The translations under genes and the position numbers were made by a program. Positions 30,864-39,520 of a stretch of DNA of 64,000 nt are shown piece by piece. Numbering within the stretch: position 1 is the stretch's first letter; each line of letters opens with the position of its first letter. Origin of the DNA: Bacillota bacterium (lineage in GTDB: Bacteria; Bacillota; Clostridia; Acetivibrionales; DSM-2933); the NCBI GenBank assembly GCA_023430975.1, contig JAEYYB010000078.1, positions 1-64,000 of the forward strand. Reading direction: 5' to 3'. The notes under the pieces are model-generated. The model was not told where the DNA came from, searched no databases, and worked only from the letters and a program-made list of their open reading frames with translations.

Positions 30864-31565
30864 TCATAACATTATACAAGGATCATTCTGGGTTTTATCT
30901 TCAATAATATTTCCATCATGAATGTATATGTTTCTTTTACAGTATTTTGAGACATTAATGTCATGAGTTACAATAATAATTGTAGATCCTTCTTCATTTA
31001 TGCTTTTTAAAATATTCAGAAGGTCTTTTCCTGTATTTTGATCAAGTGCTCCAGTTGGTTCATCTGCTAAAATAATTTCCCCTCCTGCTGCCAAAGCTCT
31101 CGCAATAGCGACTCTCTGTTGTTGACCTCCAGAAATGTCTAAAGGCTTTTTCCTTAGAAGATCTGCAATTCCAAGCTTTTGAGCAAAGTTTTCAATTCTA
31201 GACTTCTTTTCTTTTCTGGAAATCTTTCTATAGGCAAGAGGAAGTTCAATATTTTCGTAAACTGAATAATTGTTCAGTAAAGCAAAATGTTGAAAAACAA
31301 AACTTATTTCCTTATTCCTTATTTTACTTAAGGCTCTATTGGATAAACCTGATACATCTCTACCATTTAAATTATATTCTCCTTTAGTTGGAATATCCAT
31401 ACAGCCAATTATATTCAATAATGTGGATTTCCCTGAACCTGAAGGTCCCATAATAGAAATAAAATCACCTTTAAACACATCAAAGTTTACTTTGTCCAAA
31501 GCAATTGTTTTAGAGTCGCCTTTTCCATAGATTTTTGAAACATTTTTTATTTCAATGACTTTCAT
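30864..31565 (-). CDS. ABC transporter ATP-binding protein, MacB/LolD type
   Basis: 233 residues from ATG 31565, which overlaps the stop of the upstream permease (TAATG) and follows GGGGGAAGAG. It has Walker A (GPSGSGKST), the Q-loop, the signature LDISGGQQQR, Walker B (IILADEPTGALD) and the switch His. It powers the two FtsX-like permeases coded upstream on the same strand. MacB-type pumps act as mechanotransducers at the membrane and often export or give immunity to peptides and lipids. The 15 residues upstream of this start in the same frame are not expected to be coding. Confidence 0.92.
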   Translation of the reverse strand: MKVIEIKNVSKIYGKGDSKTIALDKVNFDVFKGDFISIMGPSGSGKSTLLNIIGCMDIPTKGEYNLNGRDVSGLSNRALSKIRNKEISFVFQHFALLNNYSVYENIELPLAYRKISRKEKKSRIENFAQKLGIADLLRKKPLDISGGQQQRVAIARALAAGGEIILADEPTGALDQNTGKDLLNILKSINEEGSTIIIVTHDINVSKYCKRNIYIHDGNIIEDKTQNDPCIML

Positions 31566-32791
31566 TAATCTCTTCCCCCGATCATTTCTCTTATCTGAAG
31601 TTTGCAAATCCTGAAAGCAGGTAAGATCGTGACAATAATGCTCATTGCAACAACAATACCAAAGGCTACGAGTATTATTTCATTATCTACATAACTACCG
31701 GCATTTACTGTATTTTTATGTCGCAAAGACCACTCTATTTCACTTTGCTTTGTAGTGTACAGCAAATATAATGCAATAGTACCAGCTACAGATAGAATTA
31801 GTAGTATTTCAAATAACACTAGGTTAATAATATTATTGAAAGAAGCACCTGCTGTCAATCTAATACCAATCTCTCTTTTCTTTGAGTTAATCTGTGCTAA
31901 AAATACCGTCAGAAGTCCTAATGCAGAAAAACCTCCTCCGAAAATCCCCAGGAATGCATAGCATGAAGCTGAATTTCTTTGCTGTGTATCAACTTCGTTA
32001 ACAAGTTCTTTAAGCAAACGCGAAGTAAAATTAATTTTTAATTCTCTTGACTTTTTAAATATATCTCTCCTTATGTTTCCGTAGTTGCTTCCTTCCGGAA
32101 TTATACAATATTGATTGTTTATACACCCTAGTAATGTATCTTTTTCTTTCATCTCCTGCTTCAATATAGGCATAATAAAACTATTATCAATATTTACAAC
32201 ATCTGTGACTGGCGTACCATAATCTCCTATCCAAAAGCTGTTTTTTGCTGCAATACCGGAAATATAATATTTAACTCCCGTTTCTCTGTCTATTATTTCC
32301 TTGCCTAACTTAAATGAGTTTCTTAAATTATAGCCAGCTATTACGGGTATTCTATCTGTTCTGGAAAAATCTTGAGGCATAAATCTTTTTCCACTTATAA
32401 GATTTATATTTATTATGTTGAAAAAAACACTGTCCGTCTTTATAACACGGACATCAGCAATATTATTGTCGCCAAGTATATAATATTCTTTAGAAGTAAT
32501 GTAACTGCCAAAAGAATCTTTTCCAACTTTTTTACCAATGTACTCATACATTTCATTCAACCTTGAAATATAGTATTCACTCGTACTCCCATTTAAAGCA
32601 CTAAACCTTACTACTCTCTCCGGATTACATTTCAATGTTGAATTAAACAATTCTTGAGAATATCGAATTTCCCTTATTTTTATAATGCCTCCCAATAAAA
32701 ATTGCAGGCATAATGAAAATTGTATTACTATAAGTAAACATACTATTTTTTTGCTTGTAATAGACTTAGTTATATTTTTTAGTAAATACAT
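31565..32791 (-). CDS. MacB/FtsX-like ABC transporter permease (second)
   Basis: 408 residues. One N-terminal membrane segment (about 15-35) is followed by a long extracellular region of the MacB periplasmic-core type, then three C-terminal membrane segments (about 275-300, 320-345, 370-395) and a cytoplasmic CKLQIREMIGG end, typical of FtsX-like permeases. It is 16 bp downstream of the first permease and overlaps the ATPase gene by one base. Two different permeases suggest a heterodimer. Substrate unknown. Confidence 0.85.
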   Translation of the reverse strand: MYLLKNITKSITSKKIVCLLIVIQFSLCLQFLLGGIIKIREIRYSQELFNSTLKCNPERVVRFSALNGSTSEYYISRLNEMYEYIGKKVGKDSFGSYITSKEYYILGDNNIADVRVIKTDSVFFNIININLISGKRFMPQDFSRTDRIPVIAGYNLRNSFKLGKEIIDRETGVKYYISGIAAKNSFWIGDYGTPVTDVVNIDNSFIMPILKQEMKEKDTLLGCINNQYCIIPEGSNYGNIRRDIFKKSRELKINFTSRLLKELVNEVDTQQRNSASCYAFLGIFGGGFSALGLLTVFLAQINSKKREIGIRLTAGASFNNIINLVLFEILLILSVAGTIALYLLYTTKQSEIEWSLRHKNTVNAGSYVDNEIILVAFGIVVAMSIIVTILPAFRICKLQIREMIGGRD

Positions 32792-32807
32792 TAATATTAA
32801 ATCCTTC

Positions 32808-33974
32808 CTATAGTTTTAAAGCTTCAATTGGTTGAATTCTCACTGCCTTAATAAATTGCGGTAAAGAAGTTAAGAGTGTTATTAAAAGCACAAATATTAT
32901 GGAAACAATAAAATTTCCAATAAACATTTTAGGTGCAAAGTTAATGTTGCTGCCAAAAAGAAAACTGGATACTTTTATATTACTACTGATAAATTTTATT
33001 GATAAAAATTCTAATAGAATTGATATTACAGAAGATAAGAAAATTAGGATCAACATATCTGTAAAAATCAGTTTTCCCAGTTGATAATTTGTTTGTCCAA
33101 AGGCTTTACGTACTCCTATCTCGTATCCTCTTTGAGATATCCAGCATAAAGTTATCAGAACCGAGTTTATGAGTGAAAGCATCAAAACGAACAGGGCAAG
33201 AAGAACAACCGTACTTCCAGAAAAAAGAAATGTTATTAAGTTACTCTTATGTTTTGATGGATTTGTATCAACTTCGATTTTAGGATTAATACCTTTCAAA
33301 GCCATTTTTACTCTTTCAATTTCCAAATTGGCATTGTTTTTTTCATTATAGATATACGAACTCATATTATGTTCATACATAAGCATATCAATACAAGTTT
33401 CCGGAATTGACCCAACAGGGATAGATATTCTAACCTCCCAGGGAGTTGTTGTACCTTTTTTACCTATAATACCTACAACTTCAAACTCCTCACCAAATAT
33501 TTTAGTATAGGTCTTACCATTTCTTGTTTCAGTATATTTTTTCAGACCCCTGCCCAATAGTGCAACTCTTTTATTTTGAGCTATCTCATTTGCTGTATAA
33601 TAACGCCCCTCCACAATAGGATACAATCCTGTGTTCCGGTGAAAAAATTCTGCACTTACCGGAAATAAAACACTGCCATCAGAACTGTCCAAATCAGCAT
33701 AAATTCCCGAAATCAATACACCCCCATCAATGGATATATTCTTGAAAGTGCTTAGAATAGAATACATGTCTTTATTTGAATACCATTTGATTAATGTGCC
33801 TATAGCATTTTCAGGCATTGCATTGTCTCTCATATTATCCTGTTGTGACATTATTAGTGCGTAACTGGTCCCCAATGATACCAGTAATAAGGAAATAGAA
33901 TATCCCAGTATTACAAACATTGTAGAAATTGTATTTGATTTTATCTGCCTTTGTAACTTTTTTATAAAATACAT
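32808..33974 (-). CDS. MacB/FtsX-like ABC transporter permease (first)
   Basis: 388 residues with the same layout: one N-terminal membrane segment (about 17-40), a large external domain, and three C-terminal membrane segments (about 240-265, 290-320, 345-370), ending QPIEALKL, the usual FtsX-family tail. The WISQRGYEIGVRKAFGQTN segment is the conserved coupling region. AAGGAGCG lies about 10 nt before the ATG. Two terminator hairpins lie immediately upstream, leaving no room for a clear promoter of its own, so it is probably reached by readthrough from the small secreted protein gene. Confidence 0.85.
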   Translation of the reverse strand: MYFIKKLQRQIKSNTISTMFVILGYSISLLLVSLGTSYALIMSQQDNMRDNAMPENAIGTLIKWYSNKDMYSILSTFKNISIDGGVLISGIYADLDSSDGSVLFPVSAEFFHRNTGLYPIVEGRYYTANEIAQNKRVALLGRGLKKYTETRNGKTYTKIFGEEFEVVGIIGKKGTTTPWEVRISIPVGSIPETCIDMLMYEHNMSSYIYNEKNNANLEIERVKMALKGINPKIEVDTNPSKHKSNLITFLFSGSTVVLLALFVLMLSLINSVLITLCWISQRGYEIGVRKAFGQTNYQLGKLIFTDMLILIFLSSVISILLEFLSIKFISSNIKVSSFLFGSNINFAPKMFIGNFIVSIIFVLLITLLTSLPQFIKAVRIQPIEALKL

Positions 33975-34007
33975 TATTAAACGCTCCTTAAACTTGTAGA
34001 TGCTACA

Positions 34008-34042
34008 AAAAAGACTTTAGTGCAAGCTCAAAAAGTCTTTTT
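34008..34042 (-). terminator. Hairpin between the small secreted protein gene and the ABC operon
   Basis: AAAAAGACTTT (34008-34018) pairs perfectly with 34032-34042, and on the minus strand it ends in a T run. It is the second of two tandem hairpins before the permease gene. Confidence 0.6.
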
Positions 34043-34109
34043 ATGTGTATTATAATCTTATTTTGTATTTATTATCATGAATCTTTGACTCTAATAATAT
34101 TAAATTAAA

Positions 34110-34139
34110 CAAACCCATTGATAAAAATCAATGGGTTTG
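34110..34139 (-). terminator. Strong terminator directly after the small secreted protein gene
   Basis: A perfect 13-bp stem (CAAACCCATTGAT) with a 4-nt loop starts 10 nt past the stop codon at 34149 and is followed on the minus strand by TTTAATTT. It would make the small protein mRNA far more abundant than the transporter mRNA. Confidence 0.75.
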
Positions 34140-34148
34140 AAACTGATC

Positions 34149-34550
34149 TTACCAATCACTTAAAACTAATCCATAATCAACATAAACGGTATCATTCCAA
34201 TCAACAACTGAATGTCTGCTTATGAATTGCCAAGCATCTCCAAGAGTTAAGGTCCTAAAAGCACTATATTGGCCAGATTGGTGTACCCAATTATCTGTCG
34301 AACCATCAGAATTGCCTCTCCTCAAGTCAACCCTAACCTTATAGTTAGCTTTACCACCCCAATATGTTTCAGCATCAGCTTTATCGCTCGTACCCAAATA
34401 TCCCCAAGTTACATCTAAATGTCCTGTGTAACTAGTCCCATTATATGTACCATTACAATACTGGTCTTCTGCGTAAACACAAATTGATGTTACAATAATT
34501 AATACAGAAATAATAATTAAGCTTGTCAATCTTTTACTTAAATGTTTCAT
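34149..34550 (-). CDS. Small secreted protein beside a MacB-like transporter (bacteriocin-like candidate)
   Basis: 133 residues with a clear signal peptide (1-27, ending VYA) and a mature part of about 106 residues rich in Gly, Tyr, Trp, Thr and Asp, predicted beta-rich, with a single Cys and the C-terminal end LVLSDW. AGGAGGA precedes the ATG. Secreted beta-rich proteins upstream of a MacB-like transporter recall the lactococcin 972 layout, but I see no firm sequence match to that family. It could equally be a signal or a cell-surface protein. Promoter: TATAAT on the minus strand at 34592-34597. Function is inference. Confidence 0.65.
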   Translation of the reverse strand: MKHLSKRLTSLIIISVLIIVTSICVYAEDQYCNGTYNGTSYTGHLDVTWGYLGTSDKADAETYWGGKANYKVRVDLRRGNSDGSTDNWVHQSGQYSAFRTLTLGDAWQFISRHSVVDWNDTVYVDYGLVLSDW

Positions 34551-34986
34551 CTTGATTCCTCCTAGTATTTGTAATTGTTTGTGGCCACTGTATTATATTA
34601 ACATAAAAAATAAAAAAAGTCTATTATTCATTTACATAATTTCGTATTATATTTATATTATTACACTTAAATAATAAATTACCAGACGATGAAGTCCTCT
34701 TGGACAAGATATATAATAACTTTTTATCGTGTCCTGATGAATAATATTTAAGGAAAACAACTGTAAAAAACTGTTGAAATTTGAAAAATAAATGTATAAA
34801 ATAAATACTAGAAAATATTCAAAGACATTACATTAAGAAAGTTTTGTTTACCTTATGCATTATAGATTCGCCACCTTTACTCATGTTATTTACCATTCAA
34901 TTTTTTAGCTGCTTCAACAAACTGCTTAATCTCGGAATTGGATAGGGTGATTTGATTTGTGAAGTGAACATATCATCAATAGTAAT
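34551..34986. other. 436-bp AT-rich stretch without a gene
   Basis: No supported reading frame. The end next to 34551 carries the ribosome binding site and a minus-strand TATAAT (34592-34597) for the small secreted protein. The rest shows nothing clear. Confidence 0.35.
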
Positions 34987-35259
34987 TTAATTTTCTATTA
35001 GTATTTCATTGCTATTTGACCATCTGACATCAATATCAAATTCTTTTTTATATATACTTATTCTTATCGGTTTGTTTTGAAAAATATCACTATACTTCAA
35101 TCCGCCTCCAGGGGATTGTCCTATATATGACTCAAAATATGTCTTTTCATAAACGGTGCTATTAATATAAGACTGACTTTTAGCAATACGAAAAATTATA
35201 ACTACCAATAATATTAGGATGAGAAAAAGTGCAGGCTTTTGCCATATGCTAAATCTCAT
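34987..35259 (-). CDS. Small single-pass membrane protein of unknown function
   Basis: 90 residues with one hydrophobic segment at about 10-28 (ALFLILILLVVIIFRIA) and a short external part of about 60 residues. AAGGAGGGAAA lies just before the ATG. It lies upstream of the secreted-protein and ABC cluster on the same strand, 436 bp away, so a link is possible but not shown. No family recognised. Confidence 0.5.
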   Translation of the reverse strand: MRFSIWQKPALFLILILLVVIIFRIAKSQSYINSTVYEKTYFESYIGQSPGGGLKYSDIFQNKPIRISIYKKEFDIDVRWSNSNEILIEN

Positions 35260-35434
35260 AAAGTTTCCCTCCTTGATGCATAGTATCTCTTACTTTATTG
35301 AAATATGATCGTGGGATTACCTCCCATTTTACATTTGGTTCTTCTAGAACTTCCAACGCTTTTGAAAAGATATATGTCTGCACCTGGACCCCTGATATTC
35401 CTTGTACAATATAGTTGTAGTATAATTTAATCAT
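35249..35434 (-). CDS. Doubtful small reading frame, possibly a gene remnant
   Basis: 61 residues overlapping the next gene by 11 nt. It has no ribosome binding site before its ATG. The sequence (KALEVLEEPNVKWEVIPRSYF) reads like part of a larger protein, so it may be the end of a gene cut by the neighbouring IS110 element. Confidence 0.25.
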   Translation of the reverse strand: MIKLYYNYIVQGISGVQVQTYIFSKALEVLEEPNVKWEVIPRSYFNKVRDTMHQGGKLYEI

Positions 35435-35449
35435 TTCAAGTTAACTTTC

Positions 35450-35794
35450 TGTTACATTTTAAATGTTGACATAACAACTGCTATTCAAAATTCACTTCAT
35501 CATGGGCTTCTTACCTTAGCCTTTATATTAGAAAGAGGTTGGCCTAACCCTTGAGAATTTTATATAATTATCATGGATTGGAGATTATCTGTTGATATTC
35601 CTGGGACTTCTTATTTATTTAAGAAGACTACCCTTCATTAAGACTATTAATCCGTTTCTGTAGGAATATATGATTAAGCTGGTTGAGGCCAACTTTTTTT
35701 AGTTGATTTCTCGTGTCACATGCAAGGATGTATGCTTACAAGAAAGGAAATGGTAGCTCCAAATACCAAATATAATTACAGGAGGTTTTGTAAA
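35450..35794 (+). ncRNA. Candidate bridge RNA region at the left end of the IS110 element
   Basis: IS110-family elements code a structured bridge RNA in the non-coding end next to the transposase gene. This 345-bp stretch has no gene but shows structure: a hairpin (CTTCTTA with TAAGAAG near 35610-35630), and TTGGCCT near 35538 complementary to AGGCCAA near 35687. I cannot place the element ends, the loops that would match donor and target, or a core dinucleotide. This is inference from the family. Confidence 0.3.
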
Positions 35795-37081
35795 ATGCAA
35801 GTACCAGTAGCTGGTATAGATGTCGGTAAAAATTTCAGTGAGATGGCTTTATTGACACCTAATAATGAAATATACCAGAAAATCAAGATATATCATCGTA
35901 AGAAAGAATGTTTCAATAAATCAATTGATATTCTTAAAAAAGCAGAAAAGGAATTTAAAGCAAAGCCTCATATAGTGATGGAATCCACTGGGCATTACTT
36001 CAAGATCCTTTTCAACTTCTTTACAAATAACGGATATAAGGTAACTGTAATTAACCCTATTCAAACTAATTGTATCAAAAATTTAAGTGTGAGAAAAGTA
36101 AAAAACGACAAGATAGATGCAAGAAGACTTGCAATTATATACAGACTTGGTGAAGTCAAGACATCAATCATTCTAAGAGATAATACTCAAATGATTAAAA
36201 CTTTGTGTAGGCAGTATTATAAGATTACAGATGAGTGTACAGTCTATAAGAATAGAATTATTGGTATCGTGGATCAATTGTTGCTCAACTTTGATGAGGT
36301 TTTCAGTGATATCTGTTCAAATACCGCTCTAACTTTATTATACGAATATCCCACACCTGATAATATATTGAAAGCAGATAAGGAAGAACTTATAAAACTT
36401 ATTGCGAGTATTTCTAGAAGAGGTGTGAAATGGGCAACTGAAAAATATGAATGCTTATGTTTAAAGGCAAATGAATTTAAGTTCCTGAGCTTAAATGATG
36501 AGGCTAATACTACAATATTAAGGTGCTATATTGATATTCTCAGAACGCTAGAGTGTTCAAAAGATAAAATATACAAGCAAATACTCGATTTAATTGAAAA
36601 TGATAGATCCGAGAGTAATACTTTTAGCAGAATGGTTGATTTACTATGTACTATCCCTGAAATAGGTATTATATCTGCAGTAACATTATTAGCTGAAATG
36701 GGAGATTTCCAGCTATTTAAAAGCCCTGACAAGCTTATAGCTTACTTCGGTGTTGATGCTTCAGTAAATCAGTCAGGAGAATTCAAAGGTACCGAAAATC
36801 ATATATCCAAAAGAGGATCACGCTTAGCAAGAAGGGTATTATATATGTTGGCAAAATCCAGTATAGGTAAAAAATCAAATGGAGAATTAAGAAATCCTAT
36901 ACTTCATGAGTTCTATGGACAAAAATGTGTAAGTAAGCCAAAGAAGGTAGCCCAAGTTGCAGTAATGCGAAAATTAATATGCTTTATATTTGCGGTCCTT
37001 AGAGATAAAAAGCCATTTGAGCTAAGAAAACCTGAAGAACATCAAAAACAAATAAGAGCAAAATCATCCACTGCTGCTTAA
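35795..37081 (+). CDS. IS110-family transposase (DEDD recombinase)
   Basis: 428 residues from ATG 35795, chosen for the AGGAGG about 10 nt upstream and the start MQVPVAGIDVGKN. The DEDD catalytic residues are visible: D9 (AGIDVGK), E63 (MESTGHY), D105 and D108 (KNDKIDARRLA). The C-terminal Transposase_20 domain (CTIPEIGIISAVTLLAEMG, then GVDASVNQSGEFKG) carries the serine used in catalysis. IS110 enzymes recombine DNA guided by a bridge RNA and leave no terminal inverted repeats, so I cannot define the element borders by eye. The reading frame is full length and apparently intact. The second codon region upstream to 35720 is not part of the protein. Confidence 0.92.
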   Translation: MQVPVAGIDVGKNFSEMALLTPNNEIYQKIKIYHRKKECFNKSIDILKKAEKEFKAKPHIVMESTGHYFKILFNFFTNNGYKVTVINPIQTNCIKNLSVRKVKNDKIDARRLAIIYRLGEVKTSIILRDNTQMIKTLCRQYYKITDECTVYKNRIIGIVDQLLLNFDEVFSDICSNTALTLLYEYPTPDNILKADKEELIKLIASISRRGVKWATEKYECLCLKANEFKFLSLNDEANTTILRCYIDILRTLECSKDKIYKQILDLIENDRSESNTFSRMVDLLCTIPEIGIISAVTLLAEMGDFQLFKSPDKLIAYFGVDASVNQSGEFKGTENHISKRGSRLARRVLYMLAKSSIGKKSNGELRNPILHEFYGQKCVSKPKKVAQVAVMRKLICFIFAVLRDKKPFELRKPEEHQKQIRAKSSTAA

Positions 37082-37241
37082 TTGTTATTTAGAGCATGTA
37101 ATTAAAAATTGTATGAAACCAGCTTTATATATTATGTCGACTTGACGAGGTGGTTTATTTGTTATACATTCATTTTAACAGACAAAAATTAGTATTATTA
37201 TAAAAAACTTTTATTAAAAAACTTGACAACACTTAGCTGGT

Positions 37242-37263
37242 CTTAATGGCTTTCCATATAACT
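37242..37263 (-). repeat. 22-bp repeat, copy 1
   Basis: Read on the minus strand this is AGTTATATGG...CCATTAAG (22 bp), identical to 39258-39279 on the plus strand. It overlaps the stop of the decayed gene at 37262-37597. Confidence 0.7.
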
Positions 37264-37597
37264 AATTATCTGCCCTAAGTGCATTATTTATATCATATAT
37301 TTCCGCTAAATCACCTAAGTTAAGTTGTCCTTTTGAGTTTAAGATTTTGTCAACACCAACATTTTCAATTATTTTTCTTATAACTCTATTGGTTATAATT
37401 ATTTGTCCTTTTAAAGTCCAACCGCCGCCACTTTCAACATAATTATGGTGATAATCAAAAGTACCAATTAACTTAAGGCTATCTCTATCAGGAGCCCAGA
37501 TTACAACTGTTATCCATCCATCATTACCTGTAGCAATCCAGCGAAATTCTGTACTGTCGATAACAATCTATTTACTTCCTTTTTTATATGTAGCCAT
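37262..37597 (-). pseudogene. Hypothetical gene broken by an in-frame TAG at codon 10
   Basis: A 112-codon frame with a good ribosome binding site (AGGAGATAATT) and ATG at 37597, but codon 10 is TAG (37568-37570). Beyond it the frame is open for 101 codons and reads like real protein (IVIDSTEFRWIATGNDGW, then ESGGGWTLKGQ). No alternative start lies after the stop. It is either a recent nonsense mutation or an unrecognised readthrough. No family recognised. It lies among mobile elements. Confidence 0.55.
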
Positions 37598-37695
37598 ATA
37601 ATTATCTCCTAATGTTCTAAACAGGTTATCAATAGATTTCAATACAATTTATAATAACACCTTTTTCTGGATTTGTATTAATTATATCATTTCAA

Positions 37696-37917
37696 TTATT
37701 CCATTGGAATTACTGGTTCCCTGTATTCTGTTTTATCTCGCATCATTTTATAGATGATATTTACCAGCTTTCTCATGATACATTTGATAGACTGCTTTTT
37801 AGTCTTTCCCTCAGACAGTTTCTTTTTATAATATTCATAAAAATAAGCATTTGTAGGCTTTTCTTTGGGGTTACTCAACACAGAAACAGCTATTTGAAAG
37901 AATATTTGATCTTTCAA
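37696..37917 (-). pseudogene. C-terminal remnant of a second IS110-family transposase
   Basis: About 70 residues containing YFYEYYKKKLSEGKTKK and CIMRKLVNIIYKMMRD, the usual end of IS110/IS116/IS902 transposases, where 'EGK..K.AL.AVMRKL..IIY.ML.' is the pattern. There is no real start codon; the fragment begins exactly at a 26-bp palindrome. It differs from the intact element at 35.8 kb, so it is an older, separate copy. Confidence 0.65.
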
Positions 37918-37936
37918 AAAGTATACTTTTTGAAAG
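37911..37936. repeat. 26-bp perfect palindrome
   Basis: CTTTCAAAAAGTA is followed at once by its exact complement, with no loop. It sits at the border of the IS110 remnant and about 135 bp before the serine recombinase gene. It could be an insertion target, a recombination site or a terminator stem. Confidence 0.7.
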
Positions 37937-38070
37937 AGGCTATTTACAATAATTTTTGCATGTCATAATTACAACATAATTTGATTTGAAATAGTGCAAT
38001 AAACTTGTATACTTTAAGAAATAGATTTACAATTTTTATATAGAATTTTTAACAGGAGACTAACAAACCT

Positions 38071-38679
38071 ATGAGAAATTTTTTCTATGCAAGGGTCAGT
38101 AGCAAAGACCAATCTTTAGAAAGACAAATTGCTTCTGCTAAAGAAATTGGTATTGAAGATGATTATATCTTTATAGAAAAAGCAAGCGGTAAAGATTTTA
38201 AAAGACCAGAATACCAATTGATGAAGCGCATGCTCAGAAGCGGCGACGTTTTATATATTAAATCACTTGATAGGCTTGGACGAAACAAACAAATGATATT
38301 AGATGAATGGCAGGAATTAATAAAGCTCAAGAAAATTGATATTGTTGTCTTAGACATGCCACTTCTGAATACTACAAAGTATAAGGATTTAAACGGTATT
38401 GAGACATTAATCTCAGACTTAATACTGCAGTTGTTAAGCTATATGGCTGAAGACGAACGTAAAAGAATAAAGGAAAGGCAAGAAGAAGGCATTAAGGTTG
38501 CACTTAATAAAGGCATCAAATTCGGCAGAAAAAAAATAGGAATCAGTGAAAGCTTTAAATCTATATATGCTGATTGGAAACAAAATAATATAACTGCTGT
38601 AGAGGCTATGAAAAGGTTAGGTATGAAAAGCAATACTTTTTATAGGAGGGTAAAAGAATATGAATTGAGTCTTAAGTAA
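38071..38679 (+). CDS. Serine recombinase (resolvase/invertase), probably the resolvase of a Tn3-family transposon
   Basis: 202 residues. The N-terminal resolvase domain has the catalytic Ser in FYARVSSKDQS and the motifs LDRLGRNKQMI and EDERKRIKERQEEGI; a C-terminal helix-turn-helix follows (about 165-195, TAVEAMKRLGMKSNTFYRRV). Length matches TnpR-type resolvases. A Tn3-type transposase fragment and terminal repeat lie 1.4-1.7 kb downstream on the same strand, so I infer it is the element's resolvase. The AGGAG site is rather far (about 12 nt) from the ATG. Its res site may lie in 37940-38070 but is not clear. Confidence 0.88.
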   Translation: MRNFFYARVSSKDQSLERQIASAKEIGIEDDYIFIEKASGKDFKRPEYQLMKRMLRSGDVLYIKSLDRLGRNKQMILDEWQELIKLKKIDIVVLDMPLLNTTKYKDLNGIETLISDLILQLLSYMAEDERKRIKERQEEGIKVALNKGIKFGRKKIGISESFKSIYADWKQNNITAVEAMKRLGMKSNTFYRRVKEYELSLK

Positions 38680-38759
38680 AGTTTATAAGAAAGGAAGTCC
38701 GATTATTCCGGCCTTTATTAATACTTTTTCTAAAAAGCAATAAGATAGGTGGTTAACGA

Positions 38760-39242
38760 ATGAAGAAAAATACCGTGAACCGCTCATTTCAACGGATAAT
38801 AGCATTCAATAAAATGGGTGCTATTGAAATCCTTATAATATAAGATTTTTCTTCGCAGCTTTTTAATTATCCTTTACCAGAAAAATCTTTTATTATTGCA
38901 AAGTATGCAAAGGTAGGAAATTCCAATTGGACTGGAAACAGCTGTGATTTTGCAGCAATAATAGAGGTGTCATCGGAACTTAACGAAATAGATTTGGATA
39001 AATACTATAAAAATGCAGGTTTTAGACCTGCTATAAAATTCGACCCTTTTGAACATCCACATAACGTTAGAGTTGATGTTATTCTTAAAGATAATGCTAT
39101 ACATTTACTAAGCAATATGGTTTATGAAAGAAAAACAGAGAATGTAATTACAGAACAGAATATCAGTAGCAATAAAGAGAAATATATAATACATATTATT
39201 GATAGTGGTTATCCAGCTTGGTTTGATTTAAGATGCAATTAG
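38760..39242 (+). pseudogene. Hypothetical gene broken by an in-frame TAA
   Basis: An ATG at 38760 with AGGTGG upstream opens a frame that stops at TAA 38841-38843, but the same frame then runs on to 39242 and reads like protein (FIIAKYAKVGNSNWTG, then FDPFEHPHNVRVDVILKDN). The whole would be about 160 residues. Either one nonsense mutation broke the gene, or only the 3' part is a true remnant. No family recognised. It lies inside the decayed Tn3-like region. Confidence 0.45.
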
Positions 39243-39257
39243 ATATAGGAGAAATAC

Positions 39258-39279
39258 AGTTATATGGAAAGCCATTAAG
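39258..39279 (+). repeat. 22-bp repeat, copy 2
   Basis: Identical to the minus-strand copy at 37242-37263, and again just downstream of the stop of a decayed gene (stop at 39240-39242). Confidence 0.7.
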
Positions 39280-39520
39280 GAATATCAGATGGACAAGCAC
39301 TAGCTTTTCTTATTTGTTAATATTTATTGCCAAATAGTTATGTAGGCTATAGGTACAGGAGAAATCATAACAAGTGGGGTACGTTCAATTCTATGTAAAA
39401 GATGTTTTTATTGAGTGCATGGTCTGCTTTAGGTTATAGATTGCATATATGTTGCATTATGGTATAATAACCATATGCTATTCTATTCTGTACATTGTTT
39501 TAGAAATTGGAGGAGATTTG

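Noticed and set aside
39374..39411. GGGGTAC start near 39374 as a possible left Tn3 terminal repeat
   Set aside because: Only the first seven bases match the right end and the inner ACGCTAAG is absent.
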